From positions 1-64,000 of the forward strand of contig OY829383.1 of the NCBI GenBank assembly GCA_963691835.1: a stretch of 64,000 bases of DNA, written 5' to 3'. This document shows, one piece after another, positions 43,324 to 50,629 of this stretch. The notes beneath the pieces are model-generated. The model was not told the DNA's origin and searched no databases. It saw only the letters and a list, made by a program, of their open reading frames with translations. The translations under genes were made by a program, and so were the position numbers. The DNA comes from G963691835 sp963691835. GTDB taxonomy: Bacteria > Pseudomonadota > Alphaproteobacteria > Thalassobaculales > Thalassobaculaceae. Position 1 is the stretch's first letter; each line of letters begins with the position of its first letter.

Positions 43324-43971
43324 TCATGTTTGTTTCAAGCGGCGTACCATGATCTTGATCATGGCGAGGTAGATGAAGGCGGTGGCGGTTCGCGCCCGCG
43401 CCTCGAAGTCTCGGGCGAGCCTTCGGTTGCGCGAGATCCAGGCCAGCGTGCGTTCGACGATCCAGCGCTTGGCCTGCACCATGAAGCCCTTGGCGCCGTC
43501 GCTCCGCTTGATGATTTCCAGCCGCCAGGGCCCGGTCTTGGCCACCGCCTTGGCGGCTTTCGGCCCCTGGTAGCCGGCATCGGCGAAGACCACCTCGATG
43601 AATGGAAACCGTCGCCGCACCCGCTTGCTCAAAACCAAGGCCGCGCCGTCGCGGTCCTGAATGTCGGCTGGATGCACCACCGCCGTGAGCAGCAGTCCGC
43701 CATGGTCAGTGAGGATGTGGCGCTTCACGCCGCGCGTCTTCTTGCCCGCGTCATAGCCGATCGGGTCAAGCGACGCCCCCCTTTTTGCGCCGATTTGGCG
43801 CTTTGGCTGTCGATAATCGCGGCGCTCGGTTGCCCCTCTCGGCCTTCCGCCTCGCGCAACGCCACATAGAGCGTATCGTGCATCCGCTCGAGCGTGCCGT
43901 CCCAGGCCCACAGATCGAAATACCCATGCACCGTGCTCTTCGGCGGAAAGTCCTTCGGCAAATGGCGCCAC
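43324..43971 (-). CDS. IS5-family transposase, second frame (OrfB)
   Basis: Provides the rest of the DDE transposase: GYDAGKKTRGVKRHILTDH, VVFADAGYQGPKA (second Asp) and RWIVERTLAWISRNRRLARD with the catalytic Glu. It is made by frameshifting from OrfA at 43776-43786; the part of the frame upstream of that point is probably not translated alone. Intact, so the element may still be active. Confidence 0.82.
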   Translation of the reverse strand: MAPFAEGLSAEEHGAWVFRSVGLGRHARADARYALCGVARGGRPRGATERRDYRQPKRQIGAKRGASLDPIGYDAGKKTRGVKRHILTDHGGLLLTAVVHPADIQDRDGAALVLSKRVRRRFPFIEVVFADAGYQGPKAAKAVAKTGPWRLEIIKRSDGAKGFMVQAKRWIVERTLAWISRNRRLARDFEARARTATAFIYLAMIKIMVRRLKQT

Positions 43972-44159
43972 GGGCAGCCGGTCTCCAGAACATAGAGCAA
44001 GCCATTGATCACCGCGCGAACGTCAACCGACCGCTTGCGGCCGCCATGCCGGGCCGGCGGGATCAACGGCGCCAGAACCGACCACTCTTCGTCCGTCAGA
44101 TCACTCGGGTACCGAAGGCCCCGGCGCTCATAACGGGCACGGTTTTCTTTCGTCCACAT
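43725..44159 (-). CDS. IS5-family transposase, first frame (OrfA)
   Basis: A 144-residue frame with the N-terminal part of an IS427-type transposase: RYPSDLTDEEWSVLAPLIPP, VRAVINGLLYVLETGCPWRH and FDLWAWDGTLERMHD, reaching the first catalytic Asp region (AIIDSQS). It overlaps OrfB; a run of five A then six G (complement of 43776-43786) at the overlap is the likely programmed frameshift site giving a full-length fusion. Confidence 0.85.
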   Translation of the reverse strand: MWTKENRARYERRGLRYPSDLTDEEWSVLAPLIPPARHGGRKRSVDVRAVINGLLYVLETGCPWRHLPKDFPPKSTVHGYFDLWAWDGTLERMHDTLYVALREAEGREGQPSAAIIDSQSAKSAQKGGRRLTRSAMTRARRRAA

Positions 44160-44472
44160 CTGGTAGCTCCCTCATCAATCGCTACAAGATAGTGAATCAC
44201 AAACGATTCCAACGATTCAATGACTTTGTGGACGGGCTCTAAGGGCTTCCTGCCTAACTCAAAGGTCTCCGACGAAATTCAGGAGCTTTCCGGGTGTGGG
44301 ATAGACTGGGACAAGGCCTTGGGAAACCTTTCCCGATTGGCTCAAGCCGTTGATGATGGTGCAGAGGAACAAGGCCCCTTTTCGCAGTTTGTATCTGCTA
44401 CCAAGAGTTCACTGCATCGTATCTCAAGCAGAAAGCCTCGTTTTGAGGCGGTTGTCAGGGCGATTTCGGCTG

Positions 44473-45078
44473 ATGTATCTGGCGCGTAGGTTACCTCGTC
44501 TATATAGACGGCTCGATCATCTCTCAGAGATTGTCAAAGAAGTCGAAGCGACGGCAGACCGATCCTTTCAGGATATATTTGCCGCTGAGAAGGCGCTAAT
44601 TCAGCTTCAGATAGAGTGGGAACATTTTGTTAGAAACTTGATTCTCGATAGCGCTACCGGCCAATTCGTAAACAGCACCGGCACGGTTACCTCTCAAAAA
44701 TATCCAGGAATACCATCACGAGAAGCAGCCGCCCATCAGCTAGTTTCACTTTTTCCAAAGCGTCGCTTCGAACCTGATTGGTATTTGCCCCCTGAAGCAA
44801 TTGACGCAGCCATACGATTGGGTGTTTCGAACTCGCCGCAAATCGCGGCAGAACTCGGCGTTACGCCATGGCCAATCGACGAGCTTAGGCATTTGCGAAA
44901 TTTTATCGCTCACAAGTCAAAAAGAGCAGCGCTCACTGTTCGTGGAACAGGGATCGTCAATGCTTCTGAAGCCATCGACGTTCTTAGTATTGCATTTCAG
45001 TATGGGGCAGGCGGAGCAAAGCGTTATATTGAGTGGATTAATTTTTCAAAAGGTGCCGCAGCTCGTCTTGTTGCGTGA
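44473..45078 (+). CDS. HEPN-domain protein paired with DUF262
   Basis: A 201-residue protein starting 17 bp inside the end of the DUF262 gene. A helical N-terminal half contains ALIQLQIEWEHFVRNLILDS; the C-terminal half has LRHLRNFIAHKS, in which R142 and H147 form the Rx4H motif of HEPN ribonucleases. HEPN toxins cut RNA in abortive-infection and toxin-antitoxin systems, and relatives (the MAE_28990-type HEPN group) occur next to DUF262 genes. I infer a two-gene anti-phage module in which HEPN would be the effector. The IS insertion upstream may silence it by polarity. Confidence 0.65.
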   Translation: MYLARRLPRLYRRLDHLSEIVKEVEATADRSFQDIFAAEKALIQLQIEWEHFVRNLILDSATGQFVNSTGTVTSQKYPGIPSREAAAHQLVSLFPKRRFEPDWYLPPEAIDAAIRLGVSNSPQIAAELGVTPWPIDELRHLRNFIAHKSKRAALTVRGTGIVNASEAIDVLSIAFQYGAGGAKRYIEWINFSKGAAARLVA

Positions 45079-45274
45079 TAGTCGGCAGTATGATCAAGTG
45101 TGTTTTTAGTTGCCTTCTTGCTCCGTGCTTTATTCCGCCCAGAATCTGTAGAGACCACGCTAGAAATCACGCAAAAAGTAAAATAAGAACATTCAGAGCA
45201 TGGGCAGTGCAAACAGCAAAAATCGCCGCTTGCGCGCCACAACCTTGTAAATCCTTGATTCTAATCCGGAAAAA
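45079..45274. other. Short AT-rich gap before the att site
   Basis: Nearly 200 bp after the HEPN gene with no supported gene, only the AT-rich flank that leads into the tRNA-Lys fragment. Confidence 0.4.
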
Positions 45275-45320
45275 TGGTGGGCGCACAAGGACTCGAACCT
45301 TGGACCCGCTGATTAAGAGT
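45275..45320 (-). repeat. tRNA-Lys(CTT) 3' fragment, probable attachment site
   Basis: The 46 bp read on the minus strand as the 3' half of tRNA-Lys with anticodon CTT: anticodon loop (ACTCTTAATC), variable loop, T arm (GGTTCGAGTCC), acceptor strand and encoded CCA. The 5' half is missing: to the right the sequence turns into unrelated DNA. This is the scar of an element that recombined at the tRNA 3' end. The polarity puts the element on the right, beginning with the integrase at 45482, and an intact tRNA-Lys should mark its far end. Confidence 0.85.
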
Positions 45321-45481
45321 TTGAGGACTCAGCTGATATCTCCGTTCTTCAGCTTGCCGCTTGACACTCCATTCCTCAAGAAATCAAAATATTAGCGTCA
45401 TTAGCATTCCTCAACGCTCCGGGGAATTGCCGCACTGAAGTAGCTACACTGTAGCTACAGACTGATGTGTATTGGCCTGAA

Positions 45482-46711
45482 ATGAAGTCAAAAATCACCA
45501 AACGCTCTGTTGAGAAGCTGCAGAAGGGTGAAGCTATCTGGGACACTGAGATTCCAGGTTTCGGGTGTCGGTTCCAGGCGCGTGGCCGCCGAGGCTATGT
45601 CTACAAGTTCACCTATGCCGGCAGGCAGGTCTGGCATTCCATCGGACTTCACGGCGCTCCTTGGACGCCAGATCAAGCCAGAGAGGAAGCGAAACGGCTC
45701 GCTGGAAAAGTATCGTCTGGCGAGAACCCAGCGAGAGCCCGAGCTGAACGGCGTCGACTTCTTAGCTTGCAGGACCTCGCCGAACGGTTCATGGCAGAGC
45801 ACGTAGCAACCAAGGACAAGGCATCAACTGCCCGCGAATATCAACGGCTGTTCGATAGGATCGTCATCCCACGGCTCGGGAGACACCGGATCGATACAGT
45901 ATCTCGCGTTGATGTGGCGCAGCTCCATCACGACCTATCCCCGACTCCCTATCAAGCCAACCGAGTGCTGTCAGTGATATCAAAGATGATGAGCTGGGCC
46001 GAGAAACACGGTATGCGACCAGATGGCGGCAATCCATGCAGGCACATCGAAAAGTACCCAGAGAGCCGGCGTGAGCGCTTTCTGTTCGTATCTGAACTCA
46101 AGCGCCTGGGCGAGGTTTTAAGCGAGGCGGAGGTTGCTTGGCGGAACCATGCGAAAGCGGCACATGAGACACAACAAGGCCGTATGCGGAACCCCAAACC
46201 AGCAAAAAACCTTGTCTCTCTTACAGCAATCGCTGCCATCCGGCTGCTAACTCTGACTGGAGCTCGTCTATCGGAGATTCTTGAACTCACATGGGACGAA
46301 GTAGACTTGGAGCGAGGAATACTACGCCTCGCGGACAGCAAGACCGGAGCTAAACCAATCTATCTGAATTCACCTGCCCTGGACATGCTCAGTACACTAC
46401 CCCGTATTGAAGATAATAAATATGTCCTGCCTGGACAGAAATCCGGTAGTCATCTGGTCAATCTCCAAAAACCATGGCGGATCATTAGAGCACGGGCTGC
46501 ACTCGACGATGTTCGGCTCCACGACCTGAGACACTCTTATGCAAGTGTTGCAGCGGGTTTAGGCCAAAGCCTCGTGGTGATCGGAAAGCTGTTAGGCCAC
46601 ACGCAGAGCCAGACGACTGCCCGCTACGCACATCTCGCCCAAGACCCGGTCCGCAAAGCGGCGGACGACGTCGGCAACCTGATTGCAGATGCGATGCGGG
46701 GGGAACGGTGA
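45482..46711 (+). CDS. int: Tyrosine integrase of the tRNA-Lys island
   Basis: A 409-residue recombinase: N-terminal DUF4102 region (DTEIPGFGCRFQARGRRGYV), core-binding domain about 105-200, and catalytic residues in TGARLSEIL, HDLRHSYAS and GHTQSQTTARYAHL. It lies 160 bp from the tRNA-Lys fragment and points inward, as usual for integrases of tRNA-targeted islands. Start ATG 45482; the frame opens at 45467. Confidence 0.88.
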   Translation: MKSKITKRSVEKLQKGEAIWDTEIPGFGCRFQARGRRGYVYKFTYAGRQVWHSIGLHGAPWTPDQAREEAKRLAGKVSSGENPARARAERRRLLSLQDLAERFMAEHVATKDKASTAREYQRLFDRIVIPRLGRHRIDTVSRVDVAQLHHDLSPTPYQANRVLSVISKMMSWAEKHGMRPDGGNPCRHIEKYPESRRERFLFVSELKRLGEVLSEAEVAWRNHAKAAHETQQGRMRNPKPAKNLVSLTAIAAIRLLTLTGARLSEILELTWDEVDLERGILRLADSKTGAKPIYLNSPALDMLSTLPRIEDNKYVLPGQKSGSHLVNLQKPWRIIRARAALDDVRLHDLRHSYASVAAGLGQSLVVIGKLLGHTQSQTTARYAHLAQDPVRKAADDVGNLIADAMRGER

Positions 46712-47067
46712 CCCACGCCAATCCAACGGAGTGCGTTCCGGCCGCCTCAATAAACGAAGAACGGAACACCACGAGACCCATGGCCGAAGCGGCTAAAGCA
46801 CGCGCTAATTACTCTGACGAAAACCTGTTCAGTGGTCTAGTGACGGACTTTTGGTCCGCAAACAGTTATGCGCTGTCATGTGTGTTTGGAAACGCTGAAA
46901 AGGCTCGCATCCATCTGGACAACATCACGCGCTCGCTGTGTGACCACGAAAGTGGCGATGGGCGGCTCACCCCAAACGACAAGCTTCTGGCTCACTTCGT
47001 CAGGAATGACGATACGATTCAGACATGCCCCCAGAAGTCGTTCGACACACTATTGTCCAGTACGTGA
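46708..47067 (+). CDS. Hypothetical protein coupled to the integrase
   Basis: A 119-residue frame starting with GTG overlapping the integrase stop (GTGA). The middle (NLFSGLVTDFWSANSYALSC) looks like a helical hydrophobic-patch region. No family recognised. The overlap suggests co-translation, but codon usage gives no strong support. Confidence 0.4.
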   Translation: MTHANPTECVPAASINEERNTTRPMAEAAKARANYSDENLFSGLVTDFWSANSYALSCVFGNAEKARIHLDNITRSLCDHESGDGRLTPNDKLLAHFVRNDDTIQTCPQKSFDTLLSST

Positions 47068-47715
47068 TTCAGAAACAGCGTTTAGGAAACTGGCTACTTT
47101 GCAAGAAGCCTTCCGAACCACTTCTTCAACTTTGAGCCGCCAGACGTCTCTTTCGGTGAATGCCTCTCCAACAACCTCTTCGGCACATATGTCACGTGTA
47201 TGATGTCCATATCGCTAGTCAATATCAAAACCGGCCCGACAGCGCTGGGTTCGGCAAGCTTTCTGGCCGACGGCCACAGGCCCTTAGCGTTGTGTGAAGA
47301 AGAATTGCCAGCAGAAGTCATGCGTTGCCACGCGGTTGAGGGTGCCCAGTACGCTTGGAGCGTACCCTAGAACGCTGTCACCATCCACGTAGAGCATTGC
47401 GAGCACGACCTAACAGCTGACACTGGCTAGATCACCCTTGGGAGACCTAAACGCCCGCGTTCCCCCTCCGCCTGTATGATGCGGTCTTTGAACACTTTCG
47501 AAGGATTCGGTTTCATGATCCTGGCTTGGCAGCGGCGGCAGTAGAGTTTCTCCTTCGAATGCAAAATGGCCGCATAATAACTTGATAGGCGGTGCAGCCA
47601 GAGTCGAGCCTCTTGGACTTAGACAGCGGTCGTCCTTCCTCAACCGAGCCGCGTTCGAACAAGATCTCTGGGTGAGAAACGCCGGCGCTGGCTGCCGTAG
47701 CTTCGGTGGCAGGCT
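47068..47715. other. Mostly non-coding stretch with a possible zinc-ribbon remnant
   Basis: No convincing gene. On the minus strand, at about 47430-47560, a short frame encodes KLYCRRCQARIM, similar to KLYC/ELYCFRC-type cysteine pairs of the excisionase-like gene at 49208; it may be a decayed copy. The rest shows nothing I can name. Confidence 0.35.
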
Positions 47716-47961
47716 CTACGCTTCCGCCATCTCGCTGTACTTCACGCTGCGTTTTGCCGCTTCTAGCATCTGCTGGACCTTCGGACGGGCTCCCTTCGGA
47801 AGCTCAGGATCCGCCAATAGACCCTCGATCATCTTCTGCCGGCGACGGCGAAACGCTGTCTGCGCTGGCGGCGACAGGTCCGGATCCGGCTTGATCAGAA
47901 GCGCTTTCAGTTGCGCCTCGATCGACCGTGTAAAACTGGATGCCTTTTCCATCTTGCTCAT
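47716..47961 (-). CDS. Small hypothetical protein
   Basis: An 81-residue, helical, basic protein (MSKMEKASSFTRSIEAQLKA) downstream of and on the same strand as the recombinase, separated by 19 bp. No known domain; no clear ribosome site. It may be part of the recombinase element. Confidence 0.4.
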   Translation of the reverse strand: MSKMEKASSFTRSIEAQLKALLIKPDPDLSPPAQTAFRRRRQKMIEGLLADPELPKGARPKVQQMLEAAKRSVKYSEMAEA

Positions 47962-47980
47962 AATCTGGGGACTCTACTCT

Positions 47981-49144
47981 TCAGAAAGGACTTCGCGGGT
48001 CATCCTCTCGATTTGCTCGGTCTAGTTCGGCTTGATCATCAAGCCAGTTGCCGGTTCGAGCGTAGCGGAGCTGCTCCAACGATCGGATCATATCATCGAG
48101 CATACCTGTTCGATCTACATCCGGTTCAGCGAGGTTGCGGATGATCTCCGCCTGTCGTCCGCTTGGAACTTGTCCGTAACTCCGGAGCGTGGTCAGAACA
48201 TCCTCGTGGCCCAGGTTCTGACTCCATGCCTTGAATTCCTCTGGTCCACGGCAAAGTCTCTCACCGAGGACAGCCAGGGTCTTTCGGAAGCTGTGCGGGT
48301 TGAAGTAGCAGAGGTCCGCTTGCTCAAACGCAGTTCGAAAAACCTGGCGGATAGGCGATGCAGAGGACCAGTGGCGGCGTGCTAGGCCGGCCGCCTCAAA
48401 ACCAGAATCTGCGCCCCTCACAACCCGGGTCGCTGGGAACAGTGGGTCGTCTTGCCCCCACGCTTTGTCTTCTAGGAGATACCGGACCCAGTCCTCGACA
48501 ATCTGGCGTACCTCATCACCGACAGGAAAGAACCAGGTCTTGAACGTCTTTGAGAATTTGGTCTTCATCTCCCGTGGATCGTGAAAGACAGAGCCTTCTT
48601 TCAGATCCAAGTGCTTGAGCTTCGCGGACGCCACTGCCCCATCGCGCATGCCTGTTAGGAAGATGAACGCCACCAGCGCCCGATCTCGCAGGTTGATGTC
48701 GGTCGTTGTCGGCATTGACCTTAGAACGGTTAGGATCTGCTCTGGTGTCGGTACCGGTTGCTCTCGCTTAGCCGTCGCCACGGACCGGTCGTGTTCCGAT
48801 GCATTGAAGTACTCCGCATCGCTATACGTAACCACGGAGCGGTAGCCCTGCTGATCTGCCAGCCAGAGGAAGAACGCCTTCAACGCTGCCAAAGTGGCAT
48901 GCTTTGTCGCAGCGCTGAGTGGTTTGCCACTTCTGGGGTTTCGATGGCCATTCAGGTGCGTCTTGAACGCCACCGCTTGGTTTCGATGAAACCGCTTAAA
49001 GGGTCGGTGCCGACCATGTTCCTCGAACTGCTGGATCGCGCTCATAGCCTTGTCGATAGAGGCGTCTGATTGACGCTTCGCCTCCCGCAACCACGTCTGA
49101 TAACGGTGCTTGATCCGCTCGTTCTCTGGGCAGTGCTTTGGCAT
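47981..49144 (-). CDS. Tyrosine recombinase of a mobile element
   Basis: A 387-residue recombinase. SAM-like core-binding domain at residues 10-110 (SDASIDKAMSAIQQFEEHGR) and catalytic domain with Arg in FLTGMRDGAV, NPHSFRKTLAV (HxxR) and LGHEDVLTTLRSYGQV with the Tyr nucleophile. It is preceded on the same strand by two helix-turn-helix genes, an arrangement seen in small alphaproteobacterial elements. Not closely related by eye to either other integrase in the window. Confidence 0.82.
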   Translation of the reverse strand: MPKHCPENERIKHRYQTWLREAKRQSDASIDKAMSAIQQFEEHGRHRPFKRFHRNQAVAFKTHLNGHRNPRSGKPLSAATKHATLAALKAFFLWLADQQGYRSVVTYSDAEYFNASEHDRSVATAKREQPVPTPEQILTVLRSMPTTTDINLRDRALVAFIFLTGMRDGAVASAKLKHLDLKEGSVFHDPREMKTKFSKTFKTWFFPVGDEVRQIVEDWVRYLLEDKAWGQDDPLFPATRVVRGADSGFEAAGLARRHWSSASPIRQVFRTAFEQADLCYFNPHSFRKTLAVLGERLCRGPEEFKAWSQNLGHEDVLTTLRSYGQVPSGRQAEIIRNLAEPDVDRTGMLDDMIRSLEQLRYARTGNWLDDQAELDRANREDDPRSPF

Positions 49145-49207
49145 ATGTTGGGTCTCCTTGTTGAAGTCACCATTCAGGGAGCGGGAAGAGCGCTTACCTA
49201 TGTCTCG

Positions 49208-49630
49208 CTAGGCTTCCGTTTTGGTGATCTCCATCAGGTCCTCCAGGGCCGGCAAGCTAGCCGCAGAGGTGGCTCTGTTCATCACGGTCTCGCAGGTTTC
49301 ACAGATAGCTGTCAGGTTGCCGCTACGAGCCGATCGAGCTTCGTAAACTGCCCACCCATCCGCTGGCCGTTTTGGTTGACGGCAGCGGAAGCAATAGAGC
49401 TCTCCAGCGCCACAAGGGCGCTTTCCCCGCCCCCGTCGCTCGGCAAGGAATCGCTTCAAGCTGGACCCCGGGATGAGGAAAGGTCGCTGGTCTGTGACAG
49501 CATCGAGGCTTCCGTCCTTGATCCAGCGACCGACTGTGTTCTTCTGCACACCGAGCACCAAAGCGGCCTCGTCGATCAGGTAGACGCGATTGCCCTTCAC
49601 CCGATTTGGACTGGGGAGGCGCTTAGCCAT
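49208..49630 (-). CDS. Excisionase-like helix-turn-helix protein with zinc ribbon
   Basis: A 140-residue protein. The N-terminal part (VYLIDEAALVLGVQKNTVGR, WIKDGSLDAV) is an HTH_17/excisionase-type motif. Then two Cys pairs follow (LYCFRCRQPK and ICETCET) forming a likely zinc ribbon. Between the 68-residue HTH gene and the recombinase, so probably the directionality factor or regulator of the element. Confidence 0.65.
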   Translation of the reverse strand: MAKRLPSPNRVKGNRVYLIDEAALVLGVQKNTVGRWIKDGSLDAVTDQRPFLIPGSSLKRFLAERRGRGKRPCGAGELYCFRCRQPKRPADGWAVYEARSARSGNLTAICETCETVMNRATSAASLPALEDLMEITKTEA

Positions 49631-49644
49631 TCGCGCTTCTCCGC

Positions 49645-49851
49645 CTAAACCATCGGATCCGGCTCGGAGGTACTCCGACGCTTTCGCGGCTCAAGCCACG
49701 CATCAAGGTCAGCGCGATCGTAGAGGACAATGCGTGGACCGGCTTTCATGTAGGGGGGGCCATCGCCCCGAAGCCGCATCTTGGCGAGGGTAGAAGTCGA
49801 TAGACCGAGGTACTCGGCTGCGGCGGGAGCGCGAAGTTTGATATTCAGCAT
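49645..49851 (-). CDS. AlpA/HTH_17 excisionase-family protein
   Basis: A 68-residue winged-helix protein: RAPAAAEYLGLSTSTLAKMR, then GDGPPYMKAGPRIVLYDRAD and LDAWL, the standard excisionase/MerR-like pattern. First gene of the recombinase operon. Probably controls excision or the operon promoter. Confidence 0.75.
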   Translation of the reverse strand: MLNIKLRAPAAAEYLGLSTSTLAKMRLRGDGPPYMKAGPRIVLYDRADLDAWLEPRKRRSTSEPDPMV

Positions 49852-50130
49852 GACAATGCCTCCTGGGACAGTTTGCTCACTCGCCTGGGGCGGCGATCTC
49901 TGTCCCGGAAAGTACGGAGGCAGTTTTGATGGAAATAGCCGGCACGATTGAATCAGCGAGTCGATTAAAGTGAACTGATTTCGGAAATCATTGAAATAAT
50001 GCGGTTTTCGGCGGTTCCTACACCTTCAAATGCTGGTAGACGTTCTGCACCGAACTGATTTCTCTGGACCCAGAGAAAACCGGAGTGCTTCAGGTGGTCC
50101 AGACCCACAAATGGTGTAACGCGACGTTGG

Positions 50131-50280
50131 TCAAATGATTGCGGCCTGTGAGTAAACCGTGTGGCGGTCGGGCCTGTCGGCATGCCGCATTCGCAAGTGA
50201 GGGGCAGATTGATAGCCGAGCGAACTGTGCGGGCGTTTTGAATAGTAGAAGCGCCGCTAACGCTCGATCGAAACCCTCGC
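50131..50280 (-). pseudogene. IS3/IS481-type transposase C-terminal remnant
   Basis: The minus strand reads RRFYYSKRPHSSLGYQSAP, the typical C-terminal piece of an IS3 or IS481 transposase, with a stop just before it and TGA after about 25 further codons. Only about 50 codons remain. Confidence 0.7.
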
Positions 50281-50435
50281 TTCTCGCAGCCTAAAGAAGT
50301 TCTAGTGGTTCAGGTGCGTGGCCCTCGGCTTACCGCTGAAGCTCGTCTTTTAGCCGTTTTCCACGCTGAGCATCGCATGATGAACAGATTGCAGATCTAC
50401 AATCAGTCCACTGTTTACCTAAACTTCACCCCGGA

Positions 50436-50455
50436 CCACCTAGTGGACCCCGGTC
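50436..50455 (+). repeat. Copy A of a GGACCCCGGTCA motif
   Basis: CCACCTAGTGGACCCCGGTC here corresponds to CCACCTAATGGACCCCGGTC at 53861-53880, in the same orientation. The two flank the mscS and amine oxidase genes and look like ends of a lost insertion element. Confidence 0.5.
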
Positions 50456-50629
50456 AGAGAATATCGCATAAACAGAATGGTGGCGCCTGAAGCGTATTAG
50501 GAGGCCATTTCCCACCAACGTGGCGGCGCTGCGCCGAAACCGATATCAAACTATGGTGTGGCACCCCATCGCGTCGGACAAATCGAAGCGGTCTACGGTC
50601 GTGGGGAGCTTCAACGCACGCAAGCGGGA

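Larger units (their letters stand above)
43307..44239 (-). mobile_element. IS5-family (IS427-like) insertion sequence, 933 bp
   Basis: The terminal inverted repeats GAGTCCGTCCATAAAGT (43307-43323) and its partner (44223-44239) match at 15 of 17 positions. The target duplication is TAA (43304-43306 and 44240-44242), of the TNA type used by IS427-like elements. It carries two overlapping transposase frames. It interrupts the DUF262 gene and has GC content higher than the island around it. Confidence 0.92.
42486..44489 (+). pseudogene. DUF262 protein gene split by an insertion sequence
   Basis: The 5' part (42486-43306) encodes about 273 residues of a DUF262 protein: PEFQRGSVWS (residues 26-35) and DGQQR (74-78), the ParB/Srx-like nucleotidase signature. 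The 3' part (44243-44489) encodes the C-terminus. Between them lies an IS5-family element with a TAA duplication. Removing 936 bp joins the frames exactly (V-K-G-F-L-P) into a 355-residue protein without a stop. DUF262 is the N-terminal domain of GmrSD and BrxU restriction proteins; here no DUF1524 HNH domain is fused, and a HEPN gene follows instead. The gene starts with ATG at 42486 after an AT-rich leader. Confidence 0.85.
49852..50629. other. Decayed intergenic stretch
   Basis: No intact gene. It contains the IS3/IS481-type transposase remnant (50131-50280) and one copy of a CCACCTA-GTGGACCCCGGTCA motif (50436-50455). The remainder shows nothing recognisable. Confidence 0.5.

Noticed and set aside
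45321..45345. A possible continuation of the tRNA-Lys gene, because CTCAGCTG recurs shortly after the fragment
   Set aside because: Spacing is wrong and neither the D arm nor the 5' acceptor strand pairs with the 3' strand, so the tRNA is not intact here.
47094..47321. A 75-residue minus-strand frame
   Set aside because: No ribosome site, no recognisable pattern, lies in decayed DNA.
47582..48025. A 147-residue plus-strand frame opposite the recombinase end
   Set aside because: Antisense to the recombinase element genes and without a recognised domain.
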